A stretch of 47,070 nucleotides of DNA from Planctomycetota bacterium (GCA_016213895.1 JACQZJ010000027.1:1-47070), one strand, 5' to 3'; shown: positions 15,137-24,580, numbered from the stretch's first letter. Numbers and translations: made by a program. The notes: generated from the sequence alone by a model not told the origin.

Positions 15137-16219
15137 CTACTCGGCGAGGCAGCCGCGCTCGCGCAGGACGCTGCGCGCGGCATTGGCCACCAGCCAGCGC
15201 ACGCGGTTCCGCTCCCTCTGCCACGCCTCGCCGGCGTGGAACAGCCCCGCGTCCTTCTCGGTGAGGGCGTCGATCGCCGCGATGAAGGAGTCGCGGTCGC
15301 CCGCCTGGATCAGGCGCGCGCGGATGCGCTCCACGCTGGAATCGGCCAGGGCGAACGTCACCAGCAGGCGGTTGCGCAGCCCCTCGTGCTCGTCGCGCAG
15401 CGGCGTCTCCGGGTTGACGAAGAGGTTGGCCGCCGCCTCGGTCAGGACGCGGCTCTTGAAGTAGTCGAGGAAGCCGTCCCTGATGCGGTCGTAGAGGCGC
15501 TGGCGCCGCGCGTCCGGCGGGATGGGGGAGACGTAGGAGCGGTCGCGCAGGACCAGGCGCGCGTAGGCGATCACGTCCACGTCGGACATCTCGACCTGGC
15601 TCTGCGAGGCGAATGCGTCGTAGATCGTGATCTCGGAGTAGCAGTTGCCGGCGCGGTCGCAGTAGGCGTGCTCGAAGTAGTCGGCGATCGCGTCGAGGGA
15701 GCGCTCGTGGTCGAACTGCTGCTCGAGCCAGGCAATGAGGAGGTCGGCGTCGGGCGGGTAGCCGTAGAGCAGGTCGGCCAGGCTCTGGGACGGCGCCGGC
15801 GGGCTGCCCAGGTCGAAGGCGTGGTTCCGCGCGTAGTCGTAGCGGACGCGGCGGAAGTACTGCGGGGCGTTCTCCCAGGGCCGTATCAGCTCGTACTGAG
15901 CCGCGGCGTCCGGGCCGCCCGCGGGCACGAAGCTGCGCGCCTGCTGCACCGGAGCGTAGATCGAAGGCTCGAAGAAGCACGCTCCCGGCCAGGGCTTCAC
16001 CGCCAGCTCGCGCCGCGCCCGCTCGCGCAGGTCGAGCAGGTCCGCGAGTCCCGGATCCTCGATTTCCGCGAGGCGCGCGTGGATGTCCTGGATCATCGCC
16101 TGCTGGATCTCGAGGTCCATCTCGGCGAAGAGCGCGAAGGCGCGGGCGAGCGGATCGGGCTGCTCCTCGTCCGCCTGGGCGGCGAGAACGCAGAGAAGCA
16201 GCAGAGCGGATGCCGTCAT
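15137..16219 (-). CDS. Secreted protein of unknown function
   Basis: A 360-residue protein with a short signal peptide (MTASALLLLCVLAAQADEEQ). I recognise no family. The mature part is mostly helical and acidic, with a His/Asp/Tyr-rich middle (EQQFDHERSLDAIADYFEHAYCDRAG split over ~residues 175-200), three tryptophans in the N-terminal half, and an EIQQAMIQDIHARL helix near the N-terminus. The ATG at 16219 is chosen for the signal peptide; an ATG 11 codons upstream and a longer open frame exist. It is convergent with the methyltransferase and divergent from the ABC gene pair. A periplasmic location is inferred. Confidence 0.7.
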   Translation of the reverse strand: MTASALLLLCVLAAQADEEQPDPLARAFALFAEMDLEIQQAMIQDIHARLAEIEDPGLADLLDLRERARRELAVKPWPGACFFEPSIYAPVQQARSFVPAGGPDAAAQYELIRPWENAPQYFRRVRYDYARNHAFDLGSPPAPSQSLADLLYGYPPDADLLIAWLEQQFDHERSLDAIADYFEHAYCDRAGNCYSEITIYDAFASQSQVEMSDVDVIAYARLVLRDRSYVSPIPPDARRQRLYDRIRDGFLDYFKSRVLTEAAANLFVNPETPLRDEHEGLRNRLLVTFALADSSVERIRARLIQAGDRDSFIAAIDALTEKDAGLFHAGEAWQRERNRVRWLVANAARSVLRERGCLAE

Positions 16220-16329
16220 GACGCGGTCCCGATCCAGTGCGAGGCCCCGCATCGTACCCGCCGCCGCAAGGGACTCGCCACCACGCCTTCTCGACCACCG
16301 CCGATCTCCAACGACCCTTCCGTTTCTCC

Positions 16330-16335
16330 TATGCT
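16330..16335 (+). promoter_or_regulatory. Possible -10 box TATGCT for the ABC-CPBP operon
   Basis: TATGCT lies 21 nt before the ATG at 16357, followed by a purine-rich AAGAGAGGA stretch that could act as a Shine-Dalgarno. A short T-rich segment (TTTCTCC) lies just upstream. The match rests on position and box only. Confidence 0.35.
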
Positions 16336-16356
16336 CGCTGAAGAGAGGACCGCCGC

Positions 16357-17130
16357 ATGGATGAGCCGATCGTGGAAACCCGGGGGCTGGGCAAGCGGTA
16401 CGGGCGATTCGACGCCCTCCAGGGGCTTGACCTCGACGTCCGTCGCGGCGAGGTCTTTGCATTCCTGGGGCCGAACGGGGCCGGCAAGACCACGACGATC
16501 CGCATGCTCATGGGGCTCCTGCAGCCCAGCTCCGGCACGGCGCGGATCCTCGGCCTCGATTGCTTCGGCGACCGGGCCGAGGTGAAGCGCGCGGTGGGCT
16601 ACTTGCCGGACGACCCGATCTTCTACGACTTTTTGCGGGGCCGGGAGTTGATCCAGTTCGTGGGGGAAATGCACGGGCTGACGAGGAGGGAGATCCGACA
16701 GCGTTCCTCGCCGTTGATCGAGCGGTTCGATCTGAAGGACGCCCTCGAGGAGTACGCGGTCAACTACTCCCGGGGGATGAAGAAGAAGCTCGGCATGATC
16801 TGCGCACTGCTGCACGATCCGACGCTCTTGATCCTCGACGAACCAACCAGCGGGCTCGATCCTCTGGCCTCCCGGCTGCTGCATGAGCTGATCCGGGAGC
16901 GGGCGCGAGAGGGACGCTCCGTGTTCTTCAGCACGCATCTCCTGGATCAGGCGGAGAAGCTCTGCGACCGCGTCGGGATCCTGTTCAAGGGGAGGAAGGT
17001 CGCCGACGGCGCGCTCGAGCAACTGCGGGCCGACCTGGCGGAGGGAGGCTCCCTGGAAGTTGTCTTCTTCGCCGTCACCTCCGCGAGCGTGCCGGCCGAG
17101 GGGCCTGATCCGGGCCGGGCGAGAGCATGA
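16357..17130 (+). CDS. ABC transporter ATP-binding protein
   Basis: A 257-residue ABC-2-type exporter ATPase. Walker A is GPNGAGKT (residues 38-45), the signature is YSRGM (137-141, a variant of LSGGQ), Walker B is LLILDEP (D161, E162) and the switch His is H194 (FFSTHLL). The last 4 bases overlap the ATG of the next gene (ATGA), so ATPase and permease are translationally coupled. In the family, paired ATPases drive export of drugs, lipids, ions or peptides. Here the partner is a permease fused to a CPBP protease, which hints at a peptide or lipid-modified substrate; that is inference. Confidence 0.93.
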   Translation: MDEPIVETRGLGKRYGRFDALQGLDLDVRRGEVFAFLGPNGAGKTTTIRMLMGLLQPSSGTARILGLDCFGDRAEVKRAVGYLPDDPIFYDFLRGRELIQFVGEMHGLTRREIRQRSSPLIERFDLKDALEEYAVNYSRGMKKKLGMICALLHDPTLLILDEPTSGLDPLASRLLHELIRERAREGRSVFFSTHLLDQAEKLCDRVGILFKGRKVADGALEQLRADLAEGGSLEVVFFAVTSASVPAEGPDPGRARA

Positions 17131-19472
17131 CCGGCCCGGCGTCCGAGGACCTGCGCGCCTGCCGCGCTCTGATCAAGGTGGCGCTGCGCCGCAAGCTGAA
17201 CCGGATCGCGGCCGGGTTCGCGAGGCACGGCAAGAAGCAGACCGCGACCGTCCGCGGCGCGACGCCCCCCAAGGCGGCAGGGAATCGCGTCCTGTTCGGT
17301 GTGCTCACCATCGGCATTCTCTTCTACAGCGGCCTCTTCACTGCGAACTTCTACTCCAACCTCGAACGTGTGGCCGGAACTCCGGGCACGTCCGGCGCTT
17401 CCCTGACGGCTCCCGCTGAGACAGCGATCCGCCTCGCCATCCCGGTGCTCCTGACCGTGGTGTCGCTCGCGCTCCTCTTCCTGAACGCTGGCATGGCGAA
17501 CCGGGACCTCGGACAGGTCGAGTGGAGCCTGGAGTGGCTCTTCACCTTTCCGGTGAAGTCGCGGGTGCTGCTTCTGTCTCAGCTTGCCGTGCACACCCTC
17601 GGCAATGAGTGGGGCTGGTTCATCTACTTTCCCTTTCTCTGCGTGAGCTACTGGCGAGCGGGGTTCGGGTACGTCTCGCTGTTGACGGCGCTCGTCTGCA
17701 CCCTCTACCTTCAGCTCATCCTCGCGGCCCTCCGGGTGTTCGCGGAGACATGGCTGCGCAAGCATCTCGCCCGCGCGCAACTGAAGAACGTCCAGGCCGT
17801 CTGCACCGTGGTCGGCATCGTGCTCCTGTTCGGCAGCGTCTGGATGGTCCTGGGACAGGGGCAGCAGGGGCCGGACGCGCTGCTCCTGTGCGGCAGAGCC
17901 CTCGGCGCGCCCCTGGCGTGGACGCCGTTCGCGGTTCCGGCCCAGCTCTGCCATGGGGCGGCAACGGCGGTGAGCGCCTCTTTCGTCATGGTGCTCTATG
18001 CGGTCGGCTTCGGGCTTGGTGGCTCCGCCGGGGCCGGGAGGCTGATTCGGACTGGCCTGATTGCGGAGACGGGAGCATACCAGGGCACGCGCAGCCCCTC
18101 GGCCGCCCGGCGCGCCGGGACCGATCGCCTCGGTTGGTTCCGGGGAATCGTGGCGAAGGACCTGCGCCTGCTGTTCCGCGACCGCAGCTTCCTGGTTCAG
18201 ACCCTCTTCGTGCCGGCGGCGATCATCAGCCTCCAGATCTTGATCAATCCCGGGCTGCTCCACGCCATTGGCTCGAGCTTCAACCATGCCGCGATGACGG
18301 CGTTCGGCGTGGGGGCGTACGTGCTGATGTTCAGCGCCTCTCGCGTTCTGGTCGCCGAGGGGAAGTCGCTCTGGCTCCTCTACACTCTGCCGGTTCCGAT
18401 CGAGCGGGTCCTCCTGCAGAAGGCGGTGCTCTGGGGGGTCTTCGCGACGGGCTTCCCGTTGGTGGTGCTGATCGGCTCTCTCACCCGGCTCGAGGCGTTC
18501 GAATTCCAGATCGCCGTCAACACCTTCATGGTCTTTCTCGGCCTGTTCATCTACGCCTTGATCGCCGCCGGCATCGGCGCTCTCGGCACCAACCTCTCCG
18601 AGGACAATCCGCGGCGCCAGATCAGGCCGGCCATGGCCTACCTCATCATGTTCCTCGCCGGGTTCTACAGCTTCGCGATCTACACGCCCGAGATCTGGAA
18701 CAAGGCGGCGATGGTGATCCTCTGCTCCATGCTGGCCTATGCCGTCTGGCAGCGGGTTCGCGATCACGCACCGTATCTTCTCGATCCGACCCAGGCCCCG
18801 CCGCCCACCATCTCCCTGGCGGACGGCCTGGGCGCGGCGCTGGCCTTCTTCGTGGTCCAGGGCTTCTGCTTCGGGTTTCTCACCGCGGAGGGGAGGCTTG
18901 CTCCGGGGCCGGGCCTGATCCTGGCGTACGGCGTGGCCGGGATCAGCGTCGTTCTCCTCACGAGCCTGATTCTGGCAAGGCGACATGTCCCGGCGCTGCC
19001 GGAGCGGATTGGTTTCCGCCGGACGCCTGAGGACCGGATCCCTGCGGCGGGAAAGGCGCTTCTGGAGGGGATCGGTCTTGGCGTCGCCGCCCTGGTCATC
19101 GGCAAGGCCTATACCTTCGGCATCGACCACGTGGAGCCCCTCATACACATGAAGGAAGCGATGATGCCCCACGTGGAGCAGATGCCCGAAGGGACGGGAG
19201 TCTGGTTCGTCCTCTTGGCCGTGCTGCTCGCCCCGCTCTTCGAGGAGTTCATCTTCCGGGGACTGGTGTTCCGAGGTCTCCGGCGGAGCTGGCCAAAGGG
19301 AGTGGCGATTCTGGCGAGCGCGGCCGTCTTCGCCGTGGTCCACCCGCCCATCTCCATGATCCCGGTCTTTGCGCTCGGCGTGGCCACCGCCGTCAGCTTC
19401 GAGCGAACGCGGCTGCTGGCGGCTCCCATGATCGTGCATGCCGTCTACAACGCGGGCATCCTGCTCCTCTAG
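17127..19472 (+). CDS. ABC permease fused to CPBP (CAAX-type) intramembrane protease
   Basis: A 781-residue polytopic membrane protein. The first ~540 residues hold many hydrophobic segments (e.g. VLFGVLTIGILFYSGLF, IAAGIGALGT) and the permease-like pattern of ABC-2 exporters, with a cytosolic Arg-rich patch before GIVAKDLRLLFRD. The C-terminal ~200 residues are a CPBP metalloprotease with all motifs: EE at 706-707 (LFEEFIFRG), H739 (FAVVHPP) and H771/N775 (HAVYNAG). In eukaryotes and bacteria this fold cleaves membrane-associated peptides or protects against bacteriocins. The gene overlaps the ATPase gene by 4 bp. Similar permease/CPBP fusions exist elsewhere; the substrate here is unknown. 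The pair looks somewhat less GC-saturated than its neighbours, which may mark a transferred unit. Confidence 0.88.
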   Translation: MTGPASEDLRACRALIKVALRRKLNRIAAGFARHGKKQTATVRGATPPKAAGNRVLFGVLTIGILFYSGLFTANFYSNLERVAGTPGTSGASLTAPAETAIRLAIPVLLTVVSLALLFLNAGMANRDLGQVEWSLEWLFTFPVKSRVLLLSQLAVHTLGNEWGWFIYFPFLCVSYWRAGFGYVSLLTALVCTLYLQLILAALRVFAETWLRKHLARAQLKNVQAVCTVVGIVLLFGSVWMVLGQGQQGPDALLLCGRALGAPLAWTPFAVPAQLCHGAATAVSASFVMVLYAVGFGLGGSAGAGRLIRTGLIAETGAYQGTRSPSAARRAGTDRLGWFRGIVAKDLRLLFRDRSFLVQTLFVPAAIISLQILINPGLLHAIGSSFNHAAMTAFGVGAYVLMFSASRVLVAEGKSLWLLYTLPVPIERVLLQKAVLWGVFATGFPLVVLIGSLTRLEAFEFQIAVNTFMVFLGLFIYALIAAGIGALGTNLSEDNPRRQIRPAMAYLIMFLAGFYSFAIYTPEIWNKAAMVILCSMLAYAVWQRVRDHAPYLLDPTQAPPPTISLADGLGAALAFFVVQGFCFGFLTAEGRLAPGPGLILAYGVAGISVVLLTSLILARRHVPALPERIGFRRTPEDRIPAAGKALLEGIGLGVAALVIGKAYTFGIDHVEPLIHMKEAMMPHVEQMPEGTGVWFVLLAVLLAPLFEEFIFRGLVFRGLRRSWPKGVAILASAAVFAVVHPPISMIPVFALGVATAVSFERTRLLAAPMIVHAVYNAGILLL

Positions 19473-19702
19473 CATTCTGCTTGCGCGTGCGCTCGCTCCC
19501 AGGGTCGACAGGTTCCTGGCGCCGCCGCGACCGCCGCGGCGGTCTTCGCCACTCGCGGCGGGGGCGGCCTCTCGAGACGGCAGCCGAACAACTTGCCAGA
19601 CGCCGTCGTCGCTGGCGCGATTCCACTCCGAGCGGATTTGTTGCTGCGCCGCCGCGCTGTGCGCTTGCGCCGGCCCCTTCCCGGCGTCCAGAATCGGCGA
19701 CC

Positions 19703-21892
19703 GTGAGAACTACGACAGCCCTGCTCCTCGTCTGTCTTTGCGCCGTCCTGTCCTGCGATGCGCTCAGCGACAGGTACGACCGCTTCATGAAGGGGACCGA
19801 ACCGGACCGGGCCGAGCCGACGGTTCCGCCGCCGCCGCAGGCGCCGCGCGAGGCGCCCGCCGAGCCGAAGGTGGCGGTGCTGGCCTTCCCCGGCCTCGAT
19901 CTCGCCTTGGTCGAGCGGGGCATGATGGAAGGGTGGCTGCCGGGCTTCCGGCGCCTGCGCACCAGCGGCACGCGGCTCCAGCTCGACGCCCGCGTGCCTG
20001 CCTCCGCCACGGCCGCCGCCGCCACGTTCCGCGTGGGCGCCGGGACGAGCCGGCACGGCGTGCTGGACGACTGGACCATGGACCTGGAGGGCGGGCGTCC
20101 GGTCCCCGCGCCGGGCGCCTGCCGCGTGCGCATGGCGCCCCTCGCCGAGCTCTTCCCGCGCGGCGCGCCGCAGGGCTTTCCGCCGGCCTTGCCGCTCCTC
20201 GAGTCGCGCCTCGAGCAGCGCTCCTTCCTGCAGGACTGCGGCGCGGGCGGCTTGCGCTGCGTGGTGCTGCGCTGCGCCGTGGGCTTCCCCGCGCTCACGG
20301 GCGGGAAGCTCAAGGTCCTGGGCGCGGGCGCGCTCCCTGACCTGTCGTTCGGCACGGGCGCCTACACCTTCGCCGTCGAGGACGCCGCCCTGCCGGAGCG
20401 GCGCGAGACCGCACGCGGCGGGGTCATCCTGCGGGCGCTGCCGGCCACGCGCGGCGCGGCCTGCGACACGTTCTTGATCCCGGTGGCGGGGCCGCCTCTC
20501 CTGGGCGAGGGCGCGAGCGGGCGCGCCGTGGCGACGATCGAGCTGCGCGCCGCCCCGGACCGCGCGCGCGCCACGGCCATCACCTCCGACCACCGGATCG
20601 AGGTCGAGGCCGGACGCTGGTCGGAGCCGCTCGTGCTGCGCTTCGCCGCCGCGCCCGGGCTCGACGTGTTCGGGCGCGCGCGGCTCTACATCCGGCCGAC
20701 CGGGACGCGGCGCATGGAGCTGTACGTCGAGCCGCCGGACTTCGATCCGGCGCGGCCGCCGGCGTGGCAAGCGCTCTCCTGCCCGCGCGACTGGGGGCGC
20801 GAGCTGACCGCGCGCACCGGGCCGCTGCCGCGCCTGGCGCCCGCCTTCCCGGGCGCCGCCTTCGCGGACGCGGTCCTGGACGCGCGCGACGCCGCGGCCG
20901 CGGTCGCGGCGCAGTTCGCCGCCGAGCGCCGTCTCTTCGAGTGGGCGCTGGTGCAGGGCGACTACGACGTCCTCTACCAGTCGTTCTCGCTGCTCGAGGA
21001 CGCGGCGGCGATCGGGCCGGGCGCGGCCGAGGAGATCGAGTTCCTCGGCGAGCGCGTCCCGCGCCAGCTCCTGCTCGACGCGGCCACGGCCGCCGCCGAC
21101 CAGCTCGTCTGCGCGACCCTCGCGTTCGTGGACGGCGGCGCTCTCGGCCGGGGAGCGACGGTGATCATCTACTCGCCCTACGGCGCGAAGGCGGCCATGC
21201 GCGCCGTCGACCTGAACCGCGTGCTGGTGGAGCGCGGCGATCTCGTGCTCTCCGGGCCGCCGGAGCGGCCGCTCTGGCAGCGCATCGACTGGAGCCGCAC
21301 GCGCGCCTGGTCCGCGGGCGGAGGCGGCATCCACGTCAACCTGCGCGGCCGGGAGCCCGCGGGCATCGTCGAGCCGGCCGCGCTCGACGCGTACCTTGCC
21401 GGGCTGGCCGCGCATCTCCTGGCGCTCCAGGACCCGGTGACCGGCGCGAGGATCGTGCTGTCGGCGCGGCGCGGCGCGGAGCTGGCGCCCGGGCAGGCCG
21501 GGGCGCCCGACCTGCAGGTCGGCCTGGCGGAGGGGTGCACGGTTTCCTTCGACGCGGCGCGCATGCTGCGCGCCGGCCCCTGGCTCAGCTCCATCAGCAC
21601 GGCCGCCGGCAGCGGCCCGGCGGGCTCTGATCCCTCGGTCGTGCCCGGGCTCTTCGCCATGACGCGCCGCACGCTCATGCGCGGGAGCGTCTCGCTGGAG
21701 CAGGTCGCCGCGACCATCCCGGCGCTGCTCGAGCAGGACGCGCCGCCCGGCCTGGCCGCGGCGCCGCTGCTCATCGGCAGGCCGATGGAGCGCGCGCCCG
21801 AGGAGGTCATCCGCCGCGAGCGCAAGGAAGAGCCGGAGGATGGCGGAGAGGAAGAGGCGCGGGAGCCGGACGAGGACGGCGGCGAGGAGTGA
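19703..21892 (+). CDS. Alkaline-phosphatase-superfamily lipoprotein (type I phosphodiesterase-like), probably catalytically inactive
   Basis: The 729-residue product starts at a GTG (19703) and has a lipoprotein signal ending in AVLSC. The body follows the type I phosphodiesterase/nucleotide pyrophosphatase layout: VAVLAFPGLD near residue 57, WLPGFRRLRTSGTRL, GAGTSRHGVLDDW, and late IDWSRTRAWSAGGGGIHVNL and GREPAGIV. The metal-binding motifs are changed: the usual D-G of the first strand reads P63-G, and the usual S-D-H-G reads S491-P492-Y493-G494. The middle D-x2-D-H region is also lost. A non-catalytic, binding or structural role is therefore likely. The Glu-rich C-terminus (EERKEEPEDGGEEE-like) is low complexity. 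It is convergent with the next gene, 11 bp apart. Confidence 0.75.
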   Translation: MRTTTALLLVCLCAVLSCDALSDRYDRFMKGTEPDRAEPTVPPPPQAPREAPAEPKVAVLAFPGLDLALVERGMMEGWLPGFRRLRTSGTRLQLDARVPASATAAAATFRVGAGTSRHGVLDDWTMDLEGGRPVPAPGACRVRMAPLAELFPRGAPQGFPPALPLLESRLEQRSFLQDCGAGGLRCVVLRCAVGFPALTGGKLKVLGAGALPDLSFGTGAYTFAVEDAALPERRETARGGVILRALPATRGAACDTFLIPVAGPPLLGEGASGRAVATIELRAAPDRARATAITSDHRIEVEAGRWSEPLVLRFAAAPGLDVFGRARLYIRPTGTRRMELYVEPPDFDPARPPAWQALSCPRDWGRELTARTGPLPRLAPAFPGAAFADAVLDARDAAAAVAAQFAAERRLFEWALVQGDYDVLYQSFSLLEDAAAIGPGAAEEIEFLGERVPRQLLLDAATAAADQLVCATLAFVDGGALGRGATVIIYSPYGAKAAMRAVDLNRVLVERGDLVLSGPPERPLWQRIDWSRTRAWSAGGGGIHVNLRGREPAGIVEPAALDAYLAGLAAHLLALQDPVTGARIVLSARRGAELAPGQAGAPDLQVGLAEGCTVSFDAARMLRAGPWLSSISTAAGSGPAGSDPSVVPGLFAMTRRTLMRGSVSLEQVAATIPALLEQDAPPGLAAAPLLIGRPMERAPEEVIRRERKEEPEDGGEEEAREPDEDGGEE

Positions 21893-21903
21893 CGCCGCGG
21901 CGC

Positions 21904-24279
21904 TCAGTCGTCGAGCGGCTCGAGCGCGATGCGGCAGTGAGCCGTCGCGCCGTTGGTGATGATCAGCGCCGGCACGTCGCGCGCCCGGAAATCCCGCGCC
22001 TCCACGCGCAGGGTGTAGCGGCCGGCCGGGAGGTTGTCCCAGTGCACGGCTCCGTCCGAGTGGGGGTAGTACCCCGGGAAGGTGTCGGGGTCGAGGTCTG
22101 GCTCATCCAGCCAAACCGGCTGGATCCGGACCCAGTCGAGCGCGGCGCCTTCAGCGCCTGAGACCGTCACCTCCAGCGATCCCAGGGCCAGGGCGAACTC
22201 GACCTCGTTCTCCGCTCCCGGCGCCAGCTCGACCGTGCGCTTCTCGGCGTACACGGGGCCATCAAGACCGTCGCCAGTGACCATGCCCGGGGCGCCTGCC
22301 AGCACCTCGTAGCTGCCGGCGAGCAGGCCCGAGAGGGCGGCCGTGCCCGAGGCGTCGGTCTCGACCTTGGCCTGGAAGTCGCGGGCAGGGTTGGCCACGA
22401 ACACGCGGGTTCCCGGCAAGCGCTCACCGCCGATGCGCGCCATGCGTACGCGCAGGTCTGCCCGCTGCAGGCCGGCGAGGTCGAAGGCCACCTCGGCGTG
22501 ATCTCCCTCGGCGAGCCTGACGTCGCGCACGAGCGCCCGGACGAGCGCGCCGGAGACGTCCAGCTCGCAGGTGACGCGCGCGTAGCCCGCGGGTAGGCAG
22601 TCGAAGCGGAAGGCGCCCTGCTCGTCCGGGAGAGCGCGGCGCAGGATGCCGTGCTCCTGCATGCGGAGCGAGACGATCGGTCTCGGGCCCGAGTCGTCCT
22701 CCCAGCCGCGGACCGTTCCGGCCACGGAGGCCGAGGCGGGCAGCACCAGGTCGAGGACGAGCCGATTCTGCGCGGGCGGCTCGATGGCGCGGGCGAGCAG
22801 GGGATAGCCTGTGGCGCGCACATGCAGGCGGTGCGGCACGCGCGGCCGGCACGTGAAGCGGAAGGCGCCGTCCGCCTCCGTGCGGCACGCCGTCTCCGCG
22901 CCGGGAAGTGCCGTTTCCGGCCTCTCCTCGACGAGGCGCAGCCGCGCGCCAGGCACGGGAGCGCCGGCGCAATCGAGCACGCGGCCCTCGATGCAGAAGG
23001 AGGGCTGCAGCAGCAGCGTCTCCGTGATCGGGTCGTGCGGCGCGGGGGCCGGGACCGTGAAGTCCACGCCGGCTGATGCGCCCGCGGCGCCGGTCACGAT
23101 GACCCGGTAGCGCGCGCCGGGCTCGAGTCCGGCCGCCTGGAAGCGGTCCTCCGCGGTCCAGCGCACGCCGCTGGTGCGGATCGCGTCGGGCAGGAAGCCG
23201 GCCCGTGCGTCGCAGGAGAGGAAGTGCCGCTCCACTTCCACGCGCGGCCGCGCGCCCGGCGCAGCGCCCGCGACGATCCCGGTGAAGGCCGCGCCGCCCT
23301 CGAGGACCACCGTGGCCTCTTGCCCCGGGTGGGCGTGGCAGTGGGCGAAGCCCTGGGTCTCGTGCTCGGCCCAGATGGAGAACGGGTCGTCCAGGTGCGG
23401 GACGATCGTGAAGAGGAACTCGCCCCTCTCGTCGCTCAGGCAGACGTCTCCGCCCGGGATCATGACCCTCGCCCCGACTACCGGCACGAGGGTCGCATCC
23501 ATGACCCGCCCGAAGATCGCGGCAGCCGGCGCCAGCCGGATCGTCACGGGGCGGTCGCTTGCGCCCACGAAGACCCTGGCCGTGCCGCGCTCGTGCCCTT
23601 CGGCCTCGGCCTCGAGGAGCGCTTCACCCCTCGCCACGTGGGGGAAGGAGAACGCGCCGCTGGAGTCCGTGGTCTGCTCTGCGCCGCGCAGCGAGACGCA
23701 GGCGCAAGCGAGCGGGTTGCCCGCCGGGTCGAGGACCGCGCCTCGCACCGCTCCCGTCGCGGTCAGGCGCAGGGGCCCGAGGTCCAGCTCGCCGTCCGGC
23801 TCGACGAGAAACGGCCCACAGTTCACTCCGAGAGCGCCGTCCGCCGACACGGCGGCCAGGCGGACCCGACCCGGAAAGACGGAAGCAAAGAGGAAGCCGC
23901 CCTGGGCGTCCGCGTCCTGCGCGTGCACCGCGGGCGAGTCGTCGCAGAGAACGACGTGGGCCCAAGGAACGGGCTGATCATCGCTGCCGGAGACCAGGCG
24001 CCCGCGCACGAGCGGCAGGGGCGCGTCCCCGTCCTGCGCCGGCGCCGCGGCGGTGTCTTCGAGAGCGCTGGCCTCGAGGGCGCCGGGAGCCGCCGCCTCG
24101 CGCTGTTCCTGTTGAGGCGCGAGGGGCTCGGGCCCGCCGGGCCGCTCCTGCGGCACGGTCAGGCCCGAGGGAGGCACGGCGGGCAGGTCCGACTCGCCGT
24201 CCCTGAGCAGCAGCAGCGCCGAGGCGAGAGCCAGCAGGACGATCATTCCGGCGAGGGAGCGCGCCGTGCGAGCGTTCAT
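21904..24279 (-). CDS. Membrane-anchored protein with carboxypeptidase-regulatory-like repeats
   Basis: A 791-residue protein with one N-terminal transmembrane segment (GMIVLLALASALLLL) and a Pro/Glu/Ala-rich linker (residues ~30-90). The rest is a series of beta-sandwich repeats of the carboxypeptidase regulatory-like (CarboxypepD_reg) type, e.g. VRGAVLDPAGNPLACACVSL, TTDSSGAFSFPHVARG, IEGRVLDCAGAPVPGARLRL and ASVAGTVRGWEDD. No catalytic domain is seen. Such proteins are usually extracellular binding or structural proteins and are abundant in Planctomycetota. It begins 7 bp after the stop of the small secreted protein encoded upstream, so the two are co-transcribed. Ligand unknown. Confidence 0.8.
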   Translation of the reverse strand: MNARTARSLAGMIVLLALASALLLLRDGESDLPAVPPSGLTVPQERPGGPEPLAPQQEQREAAAPGALEASALEDTAAAPAQDGDAPLPLVRGRLVSGSDDQPVPWAHVVLCDDSPAVHAQDADAQGGFLFASVFPGRVRLAAVSADGALGVNCGPFLVEPDGELDLGPLRLTATGAVRGAVLDPAGNPLACACVSLRGAEQTTDSSGAFSFPHVARGEALLEAEAEGHERGTARVFVGASDRPVTIRLAPAAAIFGRVMDATLVPVVGARVMIPGGDVCLSDERGEFLFTIVPHLDDPFSIWAEHETQGFAHCHAHPGQEATVVLEGGAAFTGIVAGAAPGARPRVEVERHFLSCDARAGFLPDAIRTSGVRWTAEDRFQAAGLEPGARYRVIVTGAAGASAGVDFTVPAPAPHDPITETLLLQPSFCIEGRVLDCAGAPVPGARLRLVEERPETALPGAETACRTEADGAFRFTCRPRVPHRLHVRATGYPLLARAIEPPAQNRLVLDLVLPASASVAGTVRGWEDDSGPRPIVSLRMQEHGILRRALPDEQGAFRFDCLPAGYARVTCELDVSGALVRALVRDVRLAEGDHAEVAFDLAGLQRADLRVRMARIGGERLPGTRVFVANPARDFQAKVETDASGTAALSGLLAGSYEVLAGAPGMVTGDGLDGPVYAEKRTVELAPGAENEVEFALALGSLEVTVSGAEGAALDWVRIQPVWLDEPDLDPDTFPGYYPHSDGAVHWDNLPAGRYTLRVEARDFRARDVPALIITNGATAHCRIALEPLDD

Positions 24280-24286
24280 GCGGCGC

Positions 24287-24580
24287 TTACGGATTGGGGC
24301 TGACGCGCGTCACCTGGTTGTCGGTGACGGTCACCGTGGCGTTGCCGCCCTCGTCGGCGATGCGCTTCAGGATCGTCCACAGCTGCGGGTTGTCGTGGAA
24401 GGAACCGTAGTCGACGGTCACGAAGCCGGCCTCGCCGGCGACCTTGATGAAGTCCTGATTGTGCGCGTCCTTGTACGTGGTGGCCCTGCCCGTGACCGTG
24501 CACGTCGCGCCGAAGAGGGCGGGACACAGGCAGAGCAGCAGGGCGAACGGAGCGAGGCGGGCGGCGAATCGCGAGATCAT
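24287..24580 (-). CDS. Small secreted protein of unknown function
   Basis: A 97-residue protein with a signal peptide (FALLLCLCPALFGA) and a ~68-residue mature part, TCTVTGRATTYKDAHNQDFI and on, ending in VTDNQVTRVSPNP. I recognise no family. The mature protein is Thr/Val/Asp rich with one Cys and looks beta-stranded. The ATG at 24580 is preferred over a GTG 8 codons upstream because GGAGGAAAGC lies just before it. It is the first gene of a two-gene unit with the regulatory-repeat protein (7-bp gap), so the two probably act together at the cell surface. Confidence 0.65.
   Translation of the reverse strand: MISRFAARLAPFALLLCLCPALFGATCTVTGRATTYKDAHNQDFIKVAGEAGFVTVDYGSFHDNPQLWTILKRIADEGGNATVTVTDNQVTRVSPNP

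Noticed and set aside
16947-19475. 842-codon minus-strand frame over the permease-CPBP gene
   Set aside because: Charged, His/Arg/Glu-rich shadow of a clearly coding plus-strand membrane protein.
19469-21415. 648-codon minus-strand frame opposite the phosphodiesterase-like gene
   Set aside because: Arg/Ala/Gly-rich shadow; the plus-strand lipoprotein has family motifs and a signal sequence.
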